In this document: one piece after another, positions 8,095-15,278 of the stretch
How the letters are laid out: the number at the start of each line of letters is the position of its first letter
Position numbering within the stretch: position 1 is the first letter of the stretch
DNA from: a virus
Virus record (IMG/VR): IMGVR_UViG_3300014494_000005
Location: 248,001-312,000 of that record
Strand: one strand, 5' to 3'
Length of the DNA: 64,000 bases
Made by a program: the position numbers and the translations under genes
Notes under the pieces: generated by a model
Seen by the model: the letters and a program-made list of their open reading frames with translations, nothing else
Told to the model about the DNA's origin: nothing
The model's database searches: none

Positions 8095-10383
8095 ATGAAA
8101 AAAAATGTAAAATTTGATGAAAACTATTATCTAACTACTCAAGAAGTTAATAGTAATGCAACTATAGAGGTTGCAAAAAAAACAAACCACATTTTCGTGG
8201 TTGACGTGTCTGGCTCAATGTCAAATGAACTCCCTCTAATCAGAACACAATTAAAAAACAAACTTTCTAATTTAATGAAGGAAGGTGATACTATTTCAAT
8301 TGTTTGGTTTTCGGGTAGTAGAGATGCTGGAATACTTAAAGAAGAAGTTGAAGTAAAGTCACTTAAAACCCTCAGTGATTTGAATGATGCTATCGATAAA
8401 TGGCTTCGTCCTGTTGGATTAACTGCTTTCTTAAAACCATTAGAATTGGTTAAGGAATTAATTGGTAGAATTAAGAAAAACAGACCTAACGGTGCATTTT
8501 CAATGATTTTTCTTACAGATGGGTGTAATAATGACTGCTCTTGGAATGAGGTTATTAAAACACTTAAATCACTTGAAAATGACATTGCATCTTCAACATT
8601 TGTTGAATATGGATTTTATGCAGATTCACGTGCATTAACTCAAATGGCATCAATGCTTGGTGGTGAAAAAATTAGTTGTGATGGTTTTATTGATTTTGAA
8701 CCAGTTTTTGACAATAAAATTTCTTCAAGTATTAAAGGTGGAAAGAAAATTGTTGTTGATATTACTGATAAATATCTTTATGATTTTGCATTTTCTGTTT
8801 CAAATGGAAGTGTATTGTTATATAATATTGTGGACAGTAAAATCATGGTTGGTTCAGATGTAAAAGAAATTTATTTCTTTAGTTCTAAAGCAATTGGTAA
8901 TGAAGAATCTGCATTAATTAATAATATTGTTCCTCAAGAACAAGTAGCTAAATTATATGCTGCAATTTATGTACTTGCCGATAAACTCATGAATGATGAT
9001 GCCGAAAAAGTTTTCTATGCTCTTGGTGACCAACATTATTATCAAATATTAGCTAATGCATTTGGAAAACAAAAACTTAATGCATTTAAAACTGCAATTA
9101 AAGAATGCGTTGCTGATGTATCAAAAAGATTTCCTAATGGTATTAGTGCTATTCAGAAAGTTTCTGATAATGCATACTGCTTGATGAATCTTATTGAAGA
9201 TTTAGGTAATACTGAAGGTTGTTTATTCTACCCAAATCATTCGGATTTTCAATATAACAGAATTGGTAGAAAAAAGATTTCTGCAGCAACTGTTCTAACA
9301 GAATCAGAAAAAAAACAACTTTCTGAAGCAAAAAATGTTGAAGATGCCAACAAACTTCTTAAAGAATTTGAAGAAAAGAAAGTTGATGTGAAATTTGTTA
9401 ATAGTAATCCTGACAGGGGTTATCCATTAACTGATTTGGTTTGGAATGAATCACGTGCAAATTTATCAGTTCGTATCTATATTGAAGGCGAAGCATTACT
9501 TCCAAAAAATAAATTTAATGTAGATAAAGTCAGTTCTTTCAAATACAATACTTTTACTCTCATAAAAGATGGTATTGTAAATGTTGATAAACTTCCAGTA
9601 AGTTATAGTAATGAATTACTTACTCTTTTGGCAGAAAATAATGTTAAATATAATTTATGGAGAAGTCCAGTACCTGTACCTCCAAATGAAGATACTAAAA
9701 TCATTATTGACCTTACTTCATTACCTCTTATTAATAGAGGTATGGTAAAATCAGTTTCTGCAACCAGTCTTGCAAAACAGGAATGGGAACTTATAAAATT
9801 ACAGGGTGATAAAAAAACATATGATTATTTTAGAAAATCATTATTTCCTAAAACCAGTAAATCATTTGTTGAATTGCTTGGTCAGGAAGCTACAGATTGG
9901 CTTAAAGAAGTAGGAATAACCGATTTTAATGGTTTTGCTCCAAAAGTAACATCTGCAGAAGCAACAGATTTTTACATGTCAGTTAATCTTGAAACCAAAA
10001 TTAAAGGTTTATCCTCACTTCCAAAAGTTGAAGATGTTATTGCTAAAATTAAAGCAAAAAAAGAATTAAAGTTGAATGAATGGGTTATGGCTGATGCTAT
10101 AAAGAAATACATGTCACAAACTGAATCTGAAATGTACTTATCTCTATCAGAAGAACAACAGAAAGGTGTGTTAAAAACTTATCTTGAAACTAAGTCAGGT
10201 ATTCTTAATAAACAAAGAAGAAAAATTTTACAAGAAATCGCAGAGATTAAATTTTCTCTCATCCTCTCAAAAAGATGGTTCGTTGAATTCAAAAGTTTTG
10301 ATGAAAATAAACTTGCTTTGAATATTGATGGTCAAGATTTGGATTTTGTTTTTGAATTAAGTGAAAAAGAAGAAAAGATTTAA
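8095..10383 (+). CDS. Large VWA-domain protein
   Basis: 762 residues. The N-terminal third is a VWA domain: MIDAS FVVDVSGSMSNE (residues 32-43), the Thr in VGLTAFLKP, and FLTDGCNND. The remaining 500 residues have no recognised domain; they are Lys/Glu-rich with several helical stretches. No membrane segment. Paired with the smaller VWA protein around the RNR gene. VWA plus a long tail is seen in chaperone-like and stress (Ter) systems, but no partner ATPase is present here, so the role stays open. Confidence 0.85.
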   Translation: MKKNVKFDENYYLTTQEVNSNATIEVAKKTNHIFVVDVSGSMSNELPLIRTQLKNKLSNLMKEGDTISIVWFSGSRDAGILKEEVEVKSLKTLSDLNDAIDKWLRPVGLTAFLKPLELVKELIGRIKKNRPNGAFSMIFLTDGCNNDCSWNEVIKTLKSLENDIASSTFVEYGFYADSRALTQMASMLGGEKISCDGFIDFEPVFDNKISSSIKGGKKIVVDITDKYLYDFAFSVSNGSVLLYNIVDSKIMVGSDVKEIYFFSSKAIGNEESALINNIVPQEQVAKLYAAIYVLADKLMNDDAEKVFYALGDQHYYQILANAFGKQKLNAFKTAIKECVADVSKRFPNGISAIQKVSDNAYCLMNLIEDLGNTEGCLFYPNHSDFQYNRIGRKKISAATVLTESEKKQLSEAKNVEDANKLLKEFEEKKVDVKFVNSNPDRGYPLTDLVWNESRANLSVRIYIEGEALLPKNKFNVDKVSSFKYNTFTLIKDGIVNVDKLPVSYSNELLTLLAENNVKYNLWRSPVPVPPNEDTKIIIDLTSLPLINRGMVKSVSATSLAKQEWELIKLQGDKKTYDYFRKSLFPKTSKSFVELLGQEATDWLKEVGITDFNGFAPKVTSAEATDFYMSVNLETKIKGLSSLPKVEDVIAKIKAKKELKLNEWVMADAIKKYMSQTESEMYLSLSEEQQKGVLKTYLETKSGILNKQRRKILQEIAEIKFSLILSKRWFVEFKSFDENKLALNIDGQDLDFVFELSEKEEKI

Positions 10384-10404
10384 AACTCTTTGAATCACAT
10401 ATTT

Positions 10405-10437
10405 AAAAACCTCAAAAATATTTTTGAGGTTTTTTTA
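10405..10437 (+). terminator. Terminator after large VWA gene
   Basis: AAAACCTCAAAA / TTTTTGAGGTTT followed by a T run. Confidence 0.85.
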
Positions 10438-10457
10438 TAAAAATAATTTAAAAATTG

Positions 10458-10499
10458 TTTGTATATATTGTAACATTTTATATCTTTGCAACGTATTTA
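10458..10499 (+). promoter_or_regulatory. Overlapping host-type and phage-type promoters
   Basis: Host-type: TTTG (10458-10461), 19 bases, TATCTTTG (10481-10488). Phage-type: GTAACA (10470-10475), 18 bases, TATTTA (10494-10499). Both read into leader peptide 2 and the main tRNA array. Confidence 0.65.
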
Positions 10500-10526
10500 G
10501 ATAAAAAGGATTTTATAATAATAAAA

Positions 10527-10655
10527 ATGATGAAAACTTTAACGACAAATATTTTTAGTTCTATATCGACCACAACAAGTCGCATAGGAAGAACTATATT
10601 CTGTTCAAATTTTATTGGCAGAAATAGTAACGTGTCGGGGATTTTGTTTTCATAA
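10527..10655 (+). CDS. Leader peptide 2 (Thr/Ser/Asn/Ile-rich, tRNA operon attenuator)
   Basis: A 42-codon ORF: 8 Ser, 7 Thr, 6 Ile, 4 Asn, 4 Phe, 3 Gly, 2 Met, 1 Cys = 35 of 42 residues. The tRNAs downstream are Thr, Thr, Cys, Asn, Ile, Ser, Ser, Phe, Gly, Met, Asn: the same eight amino acids. Tyr, Asp, Glu, Gln, Ala, His, Pro and Trp are absent from both. Codons 36-38 (GTG TCG GGG) carry the arm GTGTCGGG (10632-10639), exactly complementary to CCCGACAC (10685-10692) at the 5' side of the following terminator. Same design as leader 1; I infer attenuation that senses several charged tRNAs. Confidence 0.65.
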   Translation: MMKTLTTNIFSSISTTTSRIGRTIFCSNFIGRNSNVSGILFS

Positions 10656-10713
10656 TGAAGTTAAACAAAAAGAATCAAACCAAACCCGACACAGAAATGA
10701 GTCGGGTTTTTTT
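10632..10713 (+). promoter_or_regulatory. Attenuator 2: antiterminator arm and terminator
   Basis: Terminator AAACCCGAC (10682-10690) / GTCGGGTTT (10701-10709) plus T run. Competing helix GTGTCGGG (10632-10639) / CCCGACAC (10685-10692). tRNA-Thr starts 19 bases after the T run. Confidence 0.65.
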
Positions 10714-10731
10714 ATGCTCTTTTCATAATGT

Positions 10732-10802
10732 GCCGAAATAGTTCAATGGTAGAACATCTGCTCCGTAACCAGATAATGTTGGTTCGATTCCAGTTTTCGG
10801 CT
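10732..10802 (+). tRNA. tRNA-Thr(CGT), probable
   Basis: Acceptor GCCGAAA/TTTCGGC; D stem GTTC/GAAC; anticodon region ATCTG-CTCCGTAAC-CAGAT. If the C-C pair is counted in the stem, the loop is TCCGTAA with anticodon CGT and C at position 33. T arm GTTGG TTCGATT CCAGT. Confidence 0.7.
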
Positions 10803-10807
10803 CAATT

Positions 10808-10878
10808 GCCAATATAGTTCAGTGGTAGAACATTTGTTTGGTATACAAGGAACATCAGTTCGATTCTTATTATTGGCT
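10808..10878 (+). tRNA. tRNA-Thr(GGT)
   Basis: Acceptor GCCAATA/TATTGGC; D stem GTTC/GAAC; anticodon stem TTTGT/ACAAG with loop TTGGTAT. The T arm has one mismatch. Confidence 0.85.
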
Positions 10879-10913
10879 CAAAAAATAATGTTCTTTGACA
10901 TGTTGGAATTATT

Positions 10914-10988
10914 GTACGTGTGGTCGAGTGGTCAATGGCAACGGTCTGCAAAACCGTAAAATCGCTGGTTCAAATCCAGCCACGTACT
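10914..10988 (+). tRNA. tRNA-Cys(GCA)
   Basis: Acceptor GTACGTG/CACGTAC; anticodon stem ACGGT/ACCGT with loop CTGCAAA; T arm GCTGG TTCAAAT CCAGC. Confidence 0.9.
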
Positions 10989-10995
10989 CAATATT

Positions 10996-11068
10996 GGACT
11001 GTAAGCTGACATGGTGTAGCGGTTGTCTGTTAAACAAAGGGTCGTGGGTTCAAATCCCTCACAGTCCG
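10996..11068 (+). tRNA. tRNA-Asn(GTT)
   Basis: Acceptor GGACTGT/ACAGTCC; anticodon loop CTGTTAA on stem TTGT/ACAA; T loop TTCAAAT. Confidence 0.88.
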
Positions 11069-11133
11069 CAAAAGTATACTATATATCTTATTTTTTGTAT
11101 ATCTTAAGTATTTATAAACAAATTATAAATATT

Positions 11134-11544
11134 ATGAGAGGTAGAAAAATTAAAAAAATATGCAAAAATTGTAATAATGAATTTGAAGTACTTATGATTA
11201 AAGTAAGACAAAATAAAGGAATTTTTTGTAGTACTAATTGTTATCACGAATTTTTAAGAAAAAATAGTAATGGATATATTTTTGATACTAAATTAGCAAA
11301 TGTTTTTTATCAAAAAAAATCTAAATATGGTCTAACTAAAGAAGAATATTTAAAATTATTTGCAAACCAAAATAATAAATGTGCAATATGTGAAATATCA
11401 TTTGATAAAGTTAGAGCATGTGTTGACCATTCGCATAAAAATGGTGTAGTTAGAGGATTATTATGCGATAAATGTAATAAAGGTCTCGGTTCATTTAACG
11501 ACAACATTCCGTTGCTCAAAAAAGCAATTGAATATTTAAAATAA
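11134..11544 (+). CDS. HNH homing endonuclease, endonuclease VII type
   Basis: 136 residues. N-terminal zinc pair CKNCNNEF...FCSTNC (about 9-36); C-terminal recombination-endonuclease-VII-like HNH: CAICEISF, then CVDHSHKNGVVRGLLCDKCNKGLG, then an amphipathic helix ending NIPLLKKAIEYLK. The catalytic His pair is in DHSH. Start at ATG 11134; the frame upstream is tRNA sequence. It lies in the tRNA array between tRNA-Asn and tRNA-Ile, the typical place for a mobile intergenic (free-standing) homing endonuclease. Two close relatives lie at 53835 and 59756. Confidence 0.88.
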   Translation: MRGRKIKKICKNCNNEFEVLMIKVRQNKGIFCSTNCYHEFLRKNSNGYIFDTKLANVFYQKKSKYGLTKEEYLKLFANQNNKCAICEISFDKVRACVDHSHKNGVVRGLLCDKCNKGLGSFNDNIPLLKKAIEYLK

Positions 11545-11545
11545 T

Positions 11546-11618
11546 TGGAATATAACACAGTGGTTAGTGTGCTTTCCTGATAAGAAAGAGGTCGGTGGTT
11601 CAAATCCACCTATTCCAA
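11546..11618 (+). tRNA. tRNA-Ile(GAT)
   Basis: Acceptor TGGAATA/TATTCCA; D stem ACAC/GTGT; anticodon stem CTTTC/GAAAG with loop CTGATAA; T arm GGTGG TTCAAAT CCACC. It begins right after the HNH stop codon. Confidence 0.9.
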
Positions 11619-11628
11619 CTAAATTTCT

Positions 11629-11717
11629 GGAGAAATGGATGAGTGGATTAAATCAGTAACCTGCTAAGTTACCGTGCGGGGAAACCCGCACCGAGAGTTC
11701 GAATCTCTCTTTCTCCG
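11629..11717 (+). tRNA. tRNA-Ser(GCT)
   Basis: Acceptor GGAGAAA/TTTCTCC; anticodon stem GTAAC/GTTAC with loop CTGCTAA; long variable arm GTGCGGG/CCCGCAC, as expected for Ser. Confidence 0.92.
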
Positions 11718-11760
11718 CTTTTATTTATAATATTAATAATAATGTTTAAATATTTTTATG

Positions 11761-11845
11761 GTAGAATGGCAGAGTGGTCTATTGCACTTGTCCTGAAAAC
11801 AAGCGAGGGTAATTCCTCCGTGGGTCCAAATCCTACTTCTACCGC
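11761..11845 (+). tRNA. tRNA-Ser(TGA)
   Basis: Acceptor GGTAGAA/TTCTACC; anticodon stem CTTGT/ACAAG with loop CCTGAAA (anticodon TGA, C33); long variable arm GAGG...CCTC fits Ser. Confidence 0.88.
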
Positions 11846-11846
11846 A

Positions 11847-12093
11847 CTATGAACTGTATTGCAATTCAGTTCATAACTCACATAATACTATAAACAATTA
11901 TGTTTTGCAGAATATGATTGATGTAAAATGTGTGAATTCCAGTTGCATAAGAAGCTGTTTCTAATGTTCAGTGAAATGTTGTATTGTATTCGTGGTTGGC
12001 AACATGAAATTTAAGAAAATGTTTTGTGAGACATTCATATGCTTGTAATAGTATAGGAAAAACGTAAGTAAAAGGCTTACACTGGAACATTAT
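11847..12093 (+). ncRNA. Structured RNA candidate inside tRNA array
   Basis: About 245 bases without a usable ORF between tRNA-Ser and tRNA-Phe. Visible pairings: ATGAACTG/CAGTTCAT hairpin at the 5' end; ATACTAT with ATAGTAT about 160 bases apart; AATGTTCAGTG with CACTGGAACATT (one bulge); local hairpin GTAAG/CTTAC. The nested long-range helices suggest a folded RNA cotranscribed with the tRNAs. Class unknown. Confidence 0.4.
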
Positions 12094-12168
12094 GGAGATG
12101 TAGCTGAGTTGGTATAGCGGTGGTTTGAAGCACCACGACAATCACTGGTTCGATTCCAGTCTTCTCCA
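12094..12168 (+). tRNA. tRNA-Phe(GAA)
   Basis: Acceptor GGAGATG/CTTCTCC (one mismatch); anticodon stem GTGGT/ACCAC with loop TTGAAGC; T arm ACTGG TTCGATT CCAGT. Confidence 0.88.
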
Positions 12169-12178
12169 CAATATAATT

Positions 12179-12250
12179 GCGAAATAGGTGTTGATGGTTG
12201 CACAGGAGTCTTCCAAACTTCGGGAGTAGGTTCGAATCCTATATTTCGCT
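12179..12250 (+). tRNA. tRNA-Gly(TCC)
   Basis: Acceptor GCGAAAT/ATTTCGC; anticodon stem GGAGT/ACTTC with loop CTTCCAA; T loop TTCGAAT. Confidence 0.85.
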
Positions 12251-12257
12251 CCAAAAT

Positions 12258-12330
12258 TGACCCGTATCTTAATTGGTAGAGAAATTATCTCATAAGTAAT
12301 AGGTTGAAGGTTCGAATCCTTCCGGGTCAA
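12258..12330 (+). tRNA. tRNA-Met(CAT)
   Basis: Acceptor TGACCCG/CGGGTCA fully paired, so probably an elongator (or a lysidine-type Ile) rather than an initiator. Anticodon stem ATTAT/GTAAT, loop CTCATAA; T arm GAAGG TTCGAAT CCTTC. Confidence 0.85.
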
Positions 12331-12387
12331 CGAAATAAAAACATTTTTAATTACAAATAATTTTATTATATTTGTAAAAAATATTTT

Positions 12388-12612
12388 ATGAAAAATAAAA
12401 AAGAAAAACTTATAATTGATTTAGAAAATTTTAATGATAAAAACATTAAATTAATAAAAAAAATAAAAAATTCTAATTTTACAAATAATCACAAATATAA
12501 ACAATGTTATTTCGAATCTAATAAAATTATTGGAAATACAACAAATTGTTGTTTACCTTGCGATATTTATTGTTTCAATAGAATAAAAAATAATGCATCA
12601 TTAGCTCAGTGA
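12388..12612 (+). CDS. Small Cys-containing unknown protein ending inside a tRNA gene
   Basis: 74 residues, Lys/Asn-rich, with a late Cys cluster (NCCLPCDIYC, 53-62). The last residues and the TGA stop are encoded by the first 18 bases of tRNA-Asn that follows, so gene and tRNA overlap. TATATTTG at 12367-12374 resembles a host -7 box. Possibly the tRNA was inserted into, or recombined onto, the end of the gene. Confidence 0.5.
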   Translation: MKNKKEKLIIDLENFNDKNIKLIKKIKNSNFTNNHKYKQCYFESNKIIGNTTNCCLPCDIYCFNRIKNNASLAQ

Positions 12613-12666
12613 TAGAGCGTCACGCCGTTAACGTGGGGGTCGGTGGTTTGAATCCATCATGGTGCG
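12595..12666 (+). tRNA. tRNA-Asn(GTT), second copy
   Basis: Acceptor GCATCAT/ATGGTGC with one G-T pair; D stem GCTC/GAGC; anticodon stem TCACG/CGTGG with loop CCGTTAA (C33); T loop TTTGAAT. The sequence differs strongly from the first tRNA-Asn. Confidence 0.78.
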
Positions 12667-12737
12667 CTAATTTAAATTAAATATGTATTGTAATTCTAAA
12701 AATTTTAACTAAATTTGAAATCTAATAATTTTTAAAC

Positions 12738-12968
12738 ATGAATATAATTAATATTTTAAAGAAAATCTGGAAATCATTTTCCAATTATTTTATGGCATAT
12801 ATTATAATAATTGCAGTTATTGTTGGTTTAATAGTAAATGATTTTGCGGTTGGATTTTATACTTTTTTTGGAGAAGGAATTGTAATTTCAGTATTTATTG
12901 GTTTAAGACAATTGTATTGGTACATAACAAAAACTGGTGATTATGAAAATAAAAATACTAAAAAATAA
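12738..12968 (+). CDS. Small membrane protein
   Basis: 76 residues with two hydrophobic segments (about 18-35 and 42-58) and a charged tail. First of three genes (to 13772) that look like an envelope operon: two-pass membrane protein, unknown protein, lipoprotein. No family recognised. Confidence 0.65.
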   Translation: MNIINILKKIWKSFSNYFMAYIIIIAVIVGLIVNDFAVGFYTFFGEGIVISVFIGLRQLYWYITKTGDYENKNTKK

Positions 12969-13458
12969 ACATTATCCTTTTCCATATTTTTTTTTAGCAT
13001 TACCTGTTTGGACTGGTAAGTTTAAAGAAATTGAAAAAAATTTTATGTTTACTGAATCATGTCTTTATGATTTACAAAATAATGACCAATTTGATGTAAA
13101 TAAATTATTTGGATTTAGTATTGGTTTGCATCATAATATATCATTTAGATTTGGTTGGAGAGCATTACCAAATGAAAAAAAAATTGAAATTCTTACAGAT
13201 GAATATCATGATGGTATAAGACAAGAACAAAAATCAATAGGTAAAATAAACATTGATGTGTGGTATAAATTTCAATTAATTTATTATTGGGATAATGTTA
13301 ACGAAAAAACAATATATTATTTATATAACCCATATGAAAGCTATGGTATAACAAACAATTTTAGTATTAAAAAGAAAAGTGGTTTAGGATATACATTAGG
13401 ACTGTACTTTGGTGGTAATAAAAAAGCACCTCATGATATTATAATTTATAAAAAATAA
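12943..13458 (+). CDS. Unknown protein
   Basis: About 171 residues from ATG 12943, overlapping the preceding gene by 26 bases. Rich in aromatic residues (FRFGWRALP, YYWDNVNEKTIYYLY). It has no obvious signal sequence. Cotranscribed with neighbouring membrane and lipoprotein genes, so it may act at the envelope (inference). Confidence 0.65.
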   Translation: MKIKILKNKHYPFPYFFLALPVWTGKFKEIEKNFMFTESCLYDLQNNDQFDVNKLFGFSIGLHHNISFRFGWRALPNEKKIEILTDEYHDGIRQEQKSIGKINIDVWYKFQLIYYWDNVNEKTIYYLYNPYESYGITNNFSIKKKSGLGYTLGLYFGGNKKAPHDIIIYKK

Positions 13459-13463
13459 TTATT

Positions 13464-13772
13464 ATGAAAGCCAAATTTTTATTATTTTTTCTTATTTTTA
13501 CCTTTAACTGTTCTATTTCAAAAAATATTGATGTTTTTAATACAGTAAAAAAGGAATATGCAGGTACAGTAAGTTCTTCATTTTTTATTAAAATACCTTT
13601 TAATAATTATACATTAATTGAAACAGAAATAAGTTCAATACCAATTAGAGGTAAAATTGAAATAAAAGTGGGAACTAAATGTTATTATTATTATATTATA
13701 GATAAAAAAACTGGAAAAGAAATATTAATGGTAATTTGGGAACATGCCAAAAAAGGTTATGTTGTAATGTAA
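13464..13772 (+). CDS. Putative lipoprotein
   Basis: 102 residues. N-terminal signal MKAKFLLFFLIFTFNCS with a Cys at residue 17 suits a lipobox, though the -1 residue (Asn) is unusual. The mature part is small and beta-rich. Follows the preceding gene by five bases. Confidence 0.6.
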   Translation: MKAKFLLFFLIFTFNCSISKNIDVFNTVKKEYAGTVSSSFFIKIPFNNYTLIETEISSIPIRGKIEIKVGTKCYYYYIIDKKTGKEILMVIWEHAKKGYVVM

Positions 13773-13778
13773 ATAGAT

Positions 13779-13862
13779 GCCTTCTTCGTATAGTGGTCGA
13801 TTACACCGGATTTGTAACCCGGTTCTTAACAAGACACGTTGGTTCGAATCCAACAGAAGGCT
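13779..13862 (+). tRNA. tRNA-Thr(TGT), probable
   Basis: Acceptor GCCTTCT/AGAAGGC; anticodon region ACCGG-ATTTGTAAC-CCGGT, giving loop TTTGTAA if an A-C pair closes it. The variable region is unusually long (CTTAACAAG hairpin) for tRNA-Thr. T arm GTTGG TTCGAAT CCAAC. Confidence 0.65.
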
Positions 13863-13894
13863 CTAAATGATTGTAACGCAATAAGTTATAAATT

Positions 13895-13967
13895 GCCCCT
13901 ATAGTATAATGGATAAGTGCATAGGTCCTCTAAACCTACAGTCGTGGTTCGATTCCACGTAGGGGTA
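13895..13967 (+). tRNA. tRNA-Arg(TCT)
   Basis: Acceptor GCCCCTA/TAGGGGT; anticodon stem TAGGT/ACCTA perfect, loop CCTCTAA, so anticodon TCT with C33. T arm CGTGG TTCGATT CCACG. Confidence 0.85.
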
Positions 13968-14057
13968 CAAAATTTAATTATTTTATAACGCATAATTAAT
14001 AAATTTTAATTAATATTGTAAAATAATTTATATACATTTAAATAATAACATAAAAAA

Positions 14058-14594
14058 ATGAAGAATTTAAGAATACCTTGTAATTTTTTTGAAACAAAAG
14101 GAATTGGTCAAAGTAATGATTCAGATTATCCATCAAGCTATCATTTAGCATTAATGGATTGTGGTATAGAAACAATGAATATTATGACATATTCATCAAT
14201 TTTACCTGCAGAAGCTAGTTTAATTGAAATTCCAGATAAAAGTTGGTTTAATGATAATTTTGGAAGTGTTATGGAAAGTATAATGGCTGTTCATCATGGA
14301 ACTAGAAGTCAATTAGTTAGTGCTGGTTTATGCTATAATTGGTTATATGATTCAGAAAACAAAAAAATTGGTGGATTGGTAGTTGAAAGACATGGAAATT
14401 TTAGTAAGGAAGCAACAGAAGAAAGATTATATCAATCAATTTATGAATTAAAAAATAAATCATTTAGTCATTTTAATTGGAATGAAGATGAATTTAAAAT
14501 ATTAGTTTCATCTTTTGAAATTGATGAACAATATGGTACTGCAATGGCAGCATTATGTTTTACAAATTATTTTATTAGAGATGAAATAAATTAA
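14058..14594 (+). CDS. Pyruvoyl-dependent arginine decarboxylase
   Basis: 178 residues, the usual size of the family. Converts arginine to agmatine, the first step to putrescine in many microbes; the proenzyme self-cleaves at a Ser-Ser bond to make the pyruvoyl group. Visible: MTYSSILPAEAS (53-64) with the Ser-Ser processing site followed by the family's SILP-x-EA signature, GLVVERHGNFSKEATEE (113-129) with the catalytic Glu, and the C-terminal EQYGTAMAALCFTNYF. The protein aligns along its length with the archaeal/chlamydial enzyme as I know it. It lies among tRNA-Arg genes (TCT upstream; CCT, TCG, ACG downstream), which may be meaningful: arginine pool control or polyamine supply. Confidence 0.85.
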   Translation: MKNLRIPCNFFETKGIGQSNDSDYPSSYHLALMDCGIETMNIMTYSSILPAEASLIEIPDKSWFNDNFGSVMESIMAVHHGTRSQLVSAGLCYNWLYDSENKKIGGLVVERHGNFSKEATEERLYQSIYELKNKSFSHFNWNEDEFKILVSSFEIDEQYGTAMAALCFTNYFIRDEIN

Positions 14595-14598
14595 AAAT

Positions 14599-14745
14599 AT
14601 GAATACAGTAATTTGTCCAAAATGTAAAAATGTTATTATTGTATCAAAAGATAAAGATTTTGTTATTTGTTGTGGTGAAGTAATTTATGAAATAAATAAT
14701 GCACCTGTAGTTCAATTGGATTCGAGCATCACTTTCCTAAAGTGA
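14599..14745 (+). CDS. Mini zinc-finger protein ending inside tRNA-Arg
   Basis: 48 codons; VICPKCKNV and a second VICCGEV give a Cys4-type zinc knuckle. The last 15 codons and the TGA stop lie inside tRNA-Arg(CCT) (14701-14775). Starts four bases after the decarboxylase gene. Second case here of a small ORF running into a tRNA. Confidence 0.45.
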   Translation: MNTVICPKCKNVIIVSKDKDFVICCGEVIYEINNAPVVQLDSSITFLK

Positions 14746-14775
14746 TTGTTATGAGTTCGAATCTCATCAGGTGTA
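14701..14775 (+). tRNA. tRNA-Arg(CCT)
   Basis: Acceptor GCACCTG/CAGGTGT; D stem GTTC/GAGC; anticodon stem TCACT/AGTGA with loop TTCCTAA; T arm ATGAG TTCGAAT CTCAT. Confidence 0.9.
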
Positions 14776-14787
14776 CTAAAATAGTAT

Positions 14788-14976
14788 ATGAATAAAGAAA
14801 AAAAAGTTATATGTGTATTATGTGGTAGAGAATGGTTACCTAGAATAAAAAACTTATGTGAATGTGGTGGTTTTTGTACTTGGGGATATGAACCAAATAA
14901 ACCAGAAAGTTTTATTGTTGATGAAAATGGTATTTGGTATTTAAAACCAGTACCTGATAATATAAAAAACATATAG
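14788..14976 (+). CDS. Small zinc-binding protein
   Basis: 62 residues: VICVLCGREWLP and LCECGGFCTW give four Cys in CxxC-like pairs. One of the very few genes here ending in TAG; readthrough would add only six residues. Two bases separate it from the next start. Confidence 0.65.
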   Translation: MNKEKKVICVLCGREWLPRIKNLCECGGFCTWGYEPNKPESFIVDENGIWYLKPVPDNIKNI

Positions 14977-14978
14977 TT

Positions 14979-15191
14979 ATGGATTTTTCAAAAATGACGA
15001 TAGAACTTTATCAATCAATTTTGAATGCTCGTACAATAATTAATGAAAGTAAAAAGGGTCTTGCATTATTATTGTTGGAAATTGAAAATATTCAAAATAA
15101 TATAGAGAAAAAAAAATTAAAAAAAGAAGTTATTGATTTAATTAAAAATTTTAGTGAACGTGATGAAAATTTAAAACAATTTGAATTTTAA
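14979..15191 (+). CDS. Small helical protein
   Basis: 70 residues, charged, predicted largely helical/coiled coil (IENIQNNIEKKKLKKEVIDLIK). No family recognised. Ends three bases before tRNA-Arg(TCG). Confidence 0.6.
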   Translation: MDFSKMTIELYQSILNARTIINESKKGLALLLLEIENIQNNIEKKKLKKEVIDLIKNFSERDENLKQFEF

Positions 15192-15194
15192 TTC

Positions 15195-15266
15195 ACCTCT
15201 GTAGTTCAACGGATAGAACGGAAGTCCTCGAAACTTAGAATACGGGTTCAAATCCTGTCAGGGGTA
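15195..15266 (+). tRNA. tRNA-Arg(TCG)
   Basis: Acceptor ACCTCTG/CAGGGGT; D stem GTTC/GAAC; anticodon stem AAGT/ACTT with loop CCTCGAA (C33); T loop TTCAAAT. Confidence 0.8.
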
Positions 15267-15278
15267 CTAAATCAATAT

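Noticed and set aside
10455-10655. 66-codon version of leader ORF 2 starting at 10455
   Set aside because: That start lies inside the promoter region; ATG 10527 follows the predicted transcript start.
13895-13967. Second suppressor tRNA (CTA read from CCTCTAA)
   Set aside because: The perfect stem TAGGT/ACCTA fixes the loop as CCTCTAA, so bases 34-36 are TCT (Arg). CTA would need a shifted, mismatched stem.
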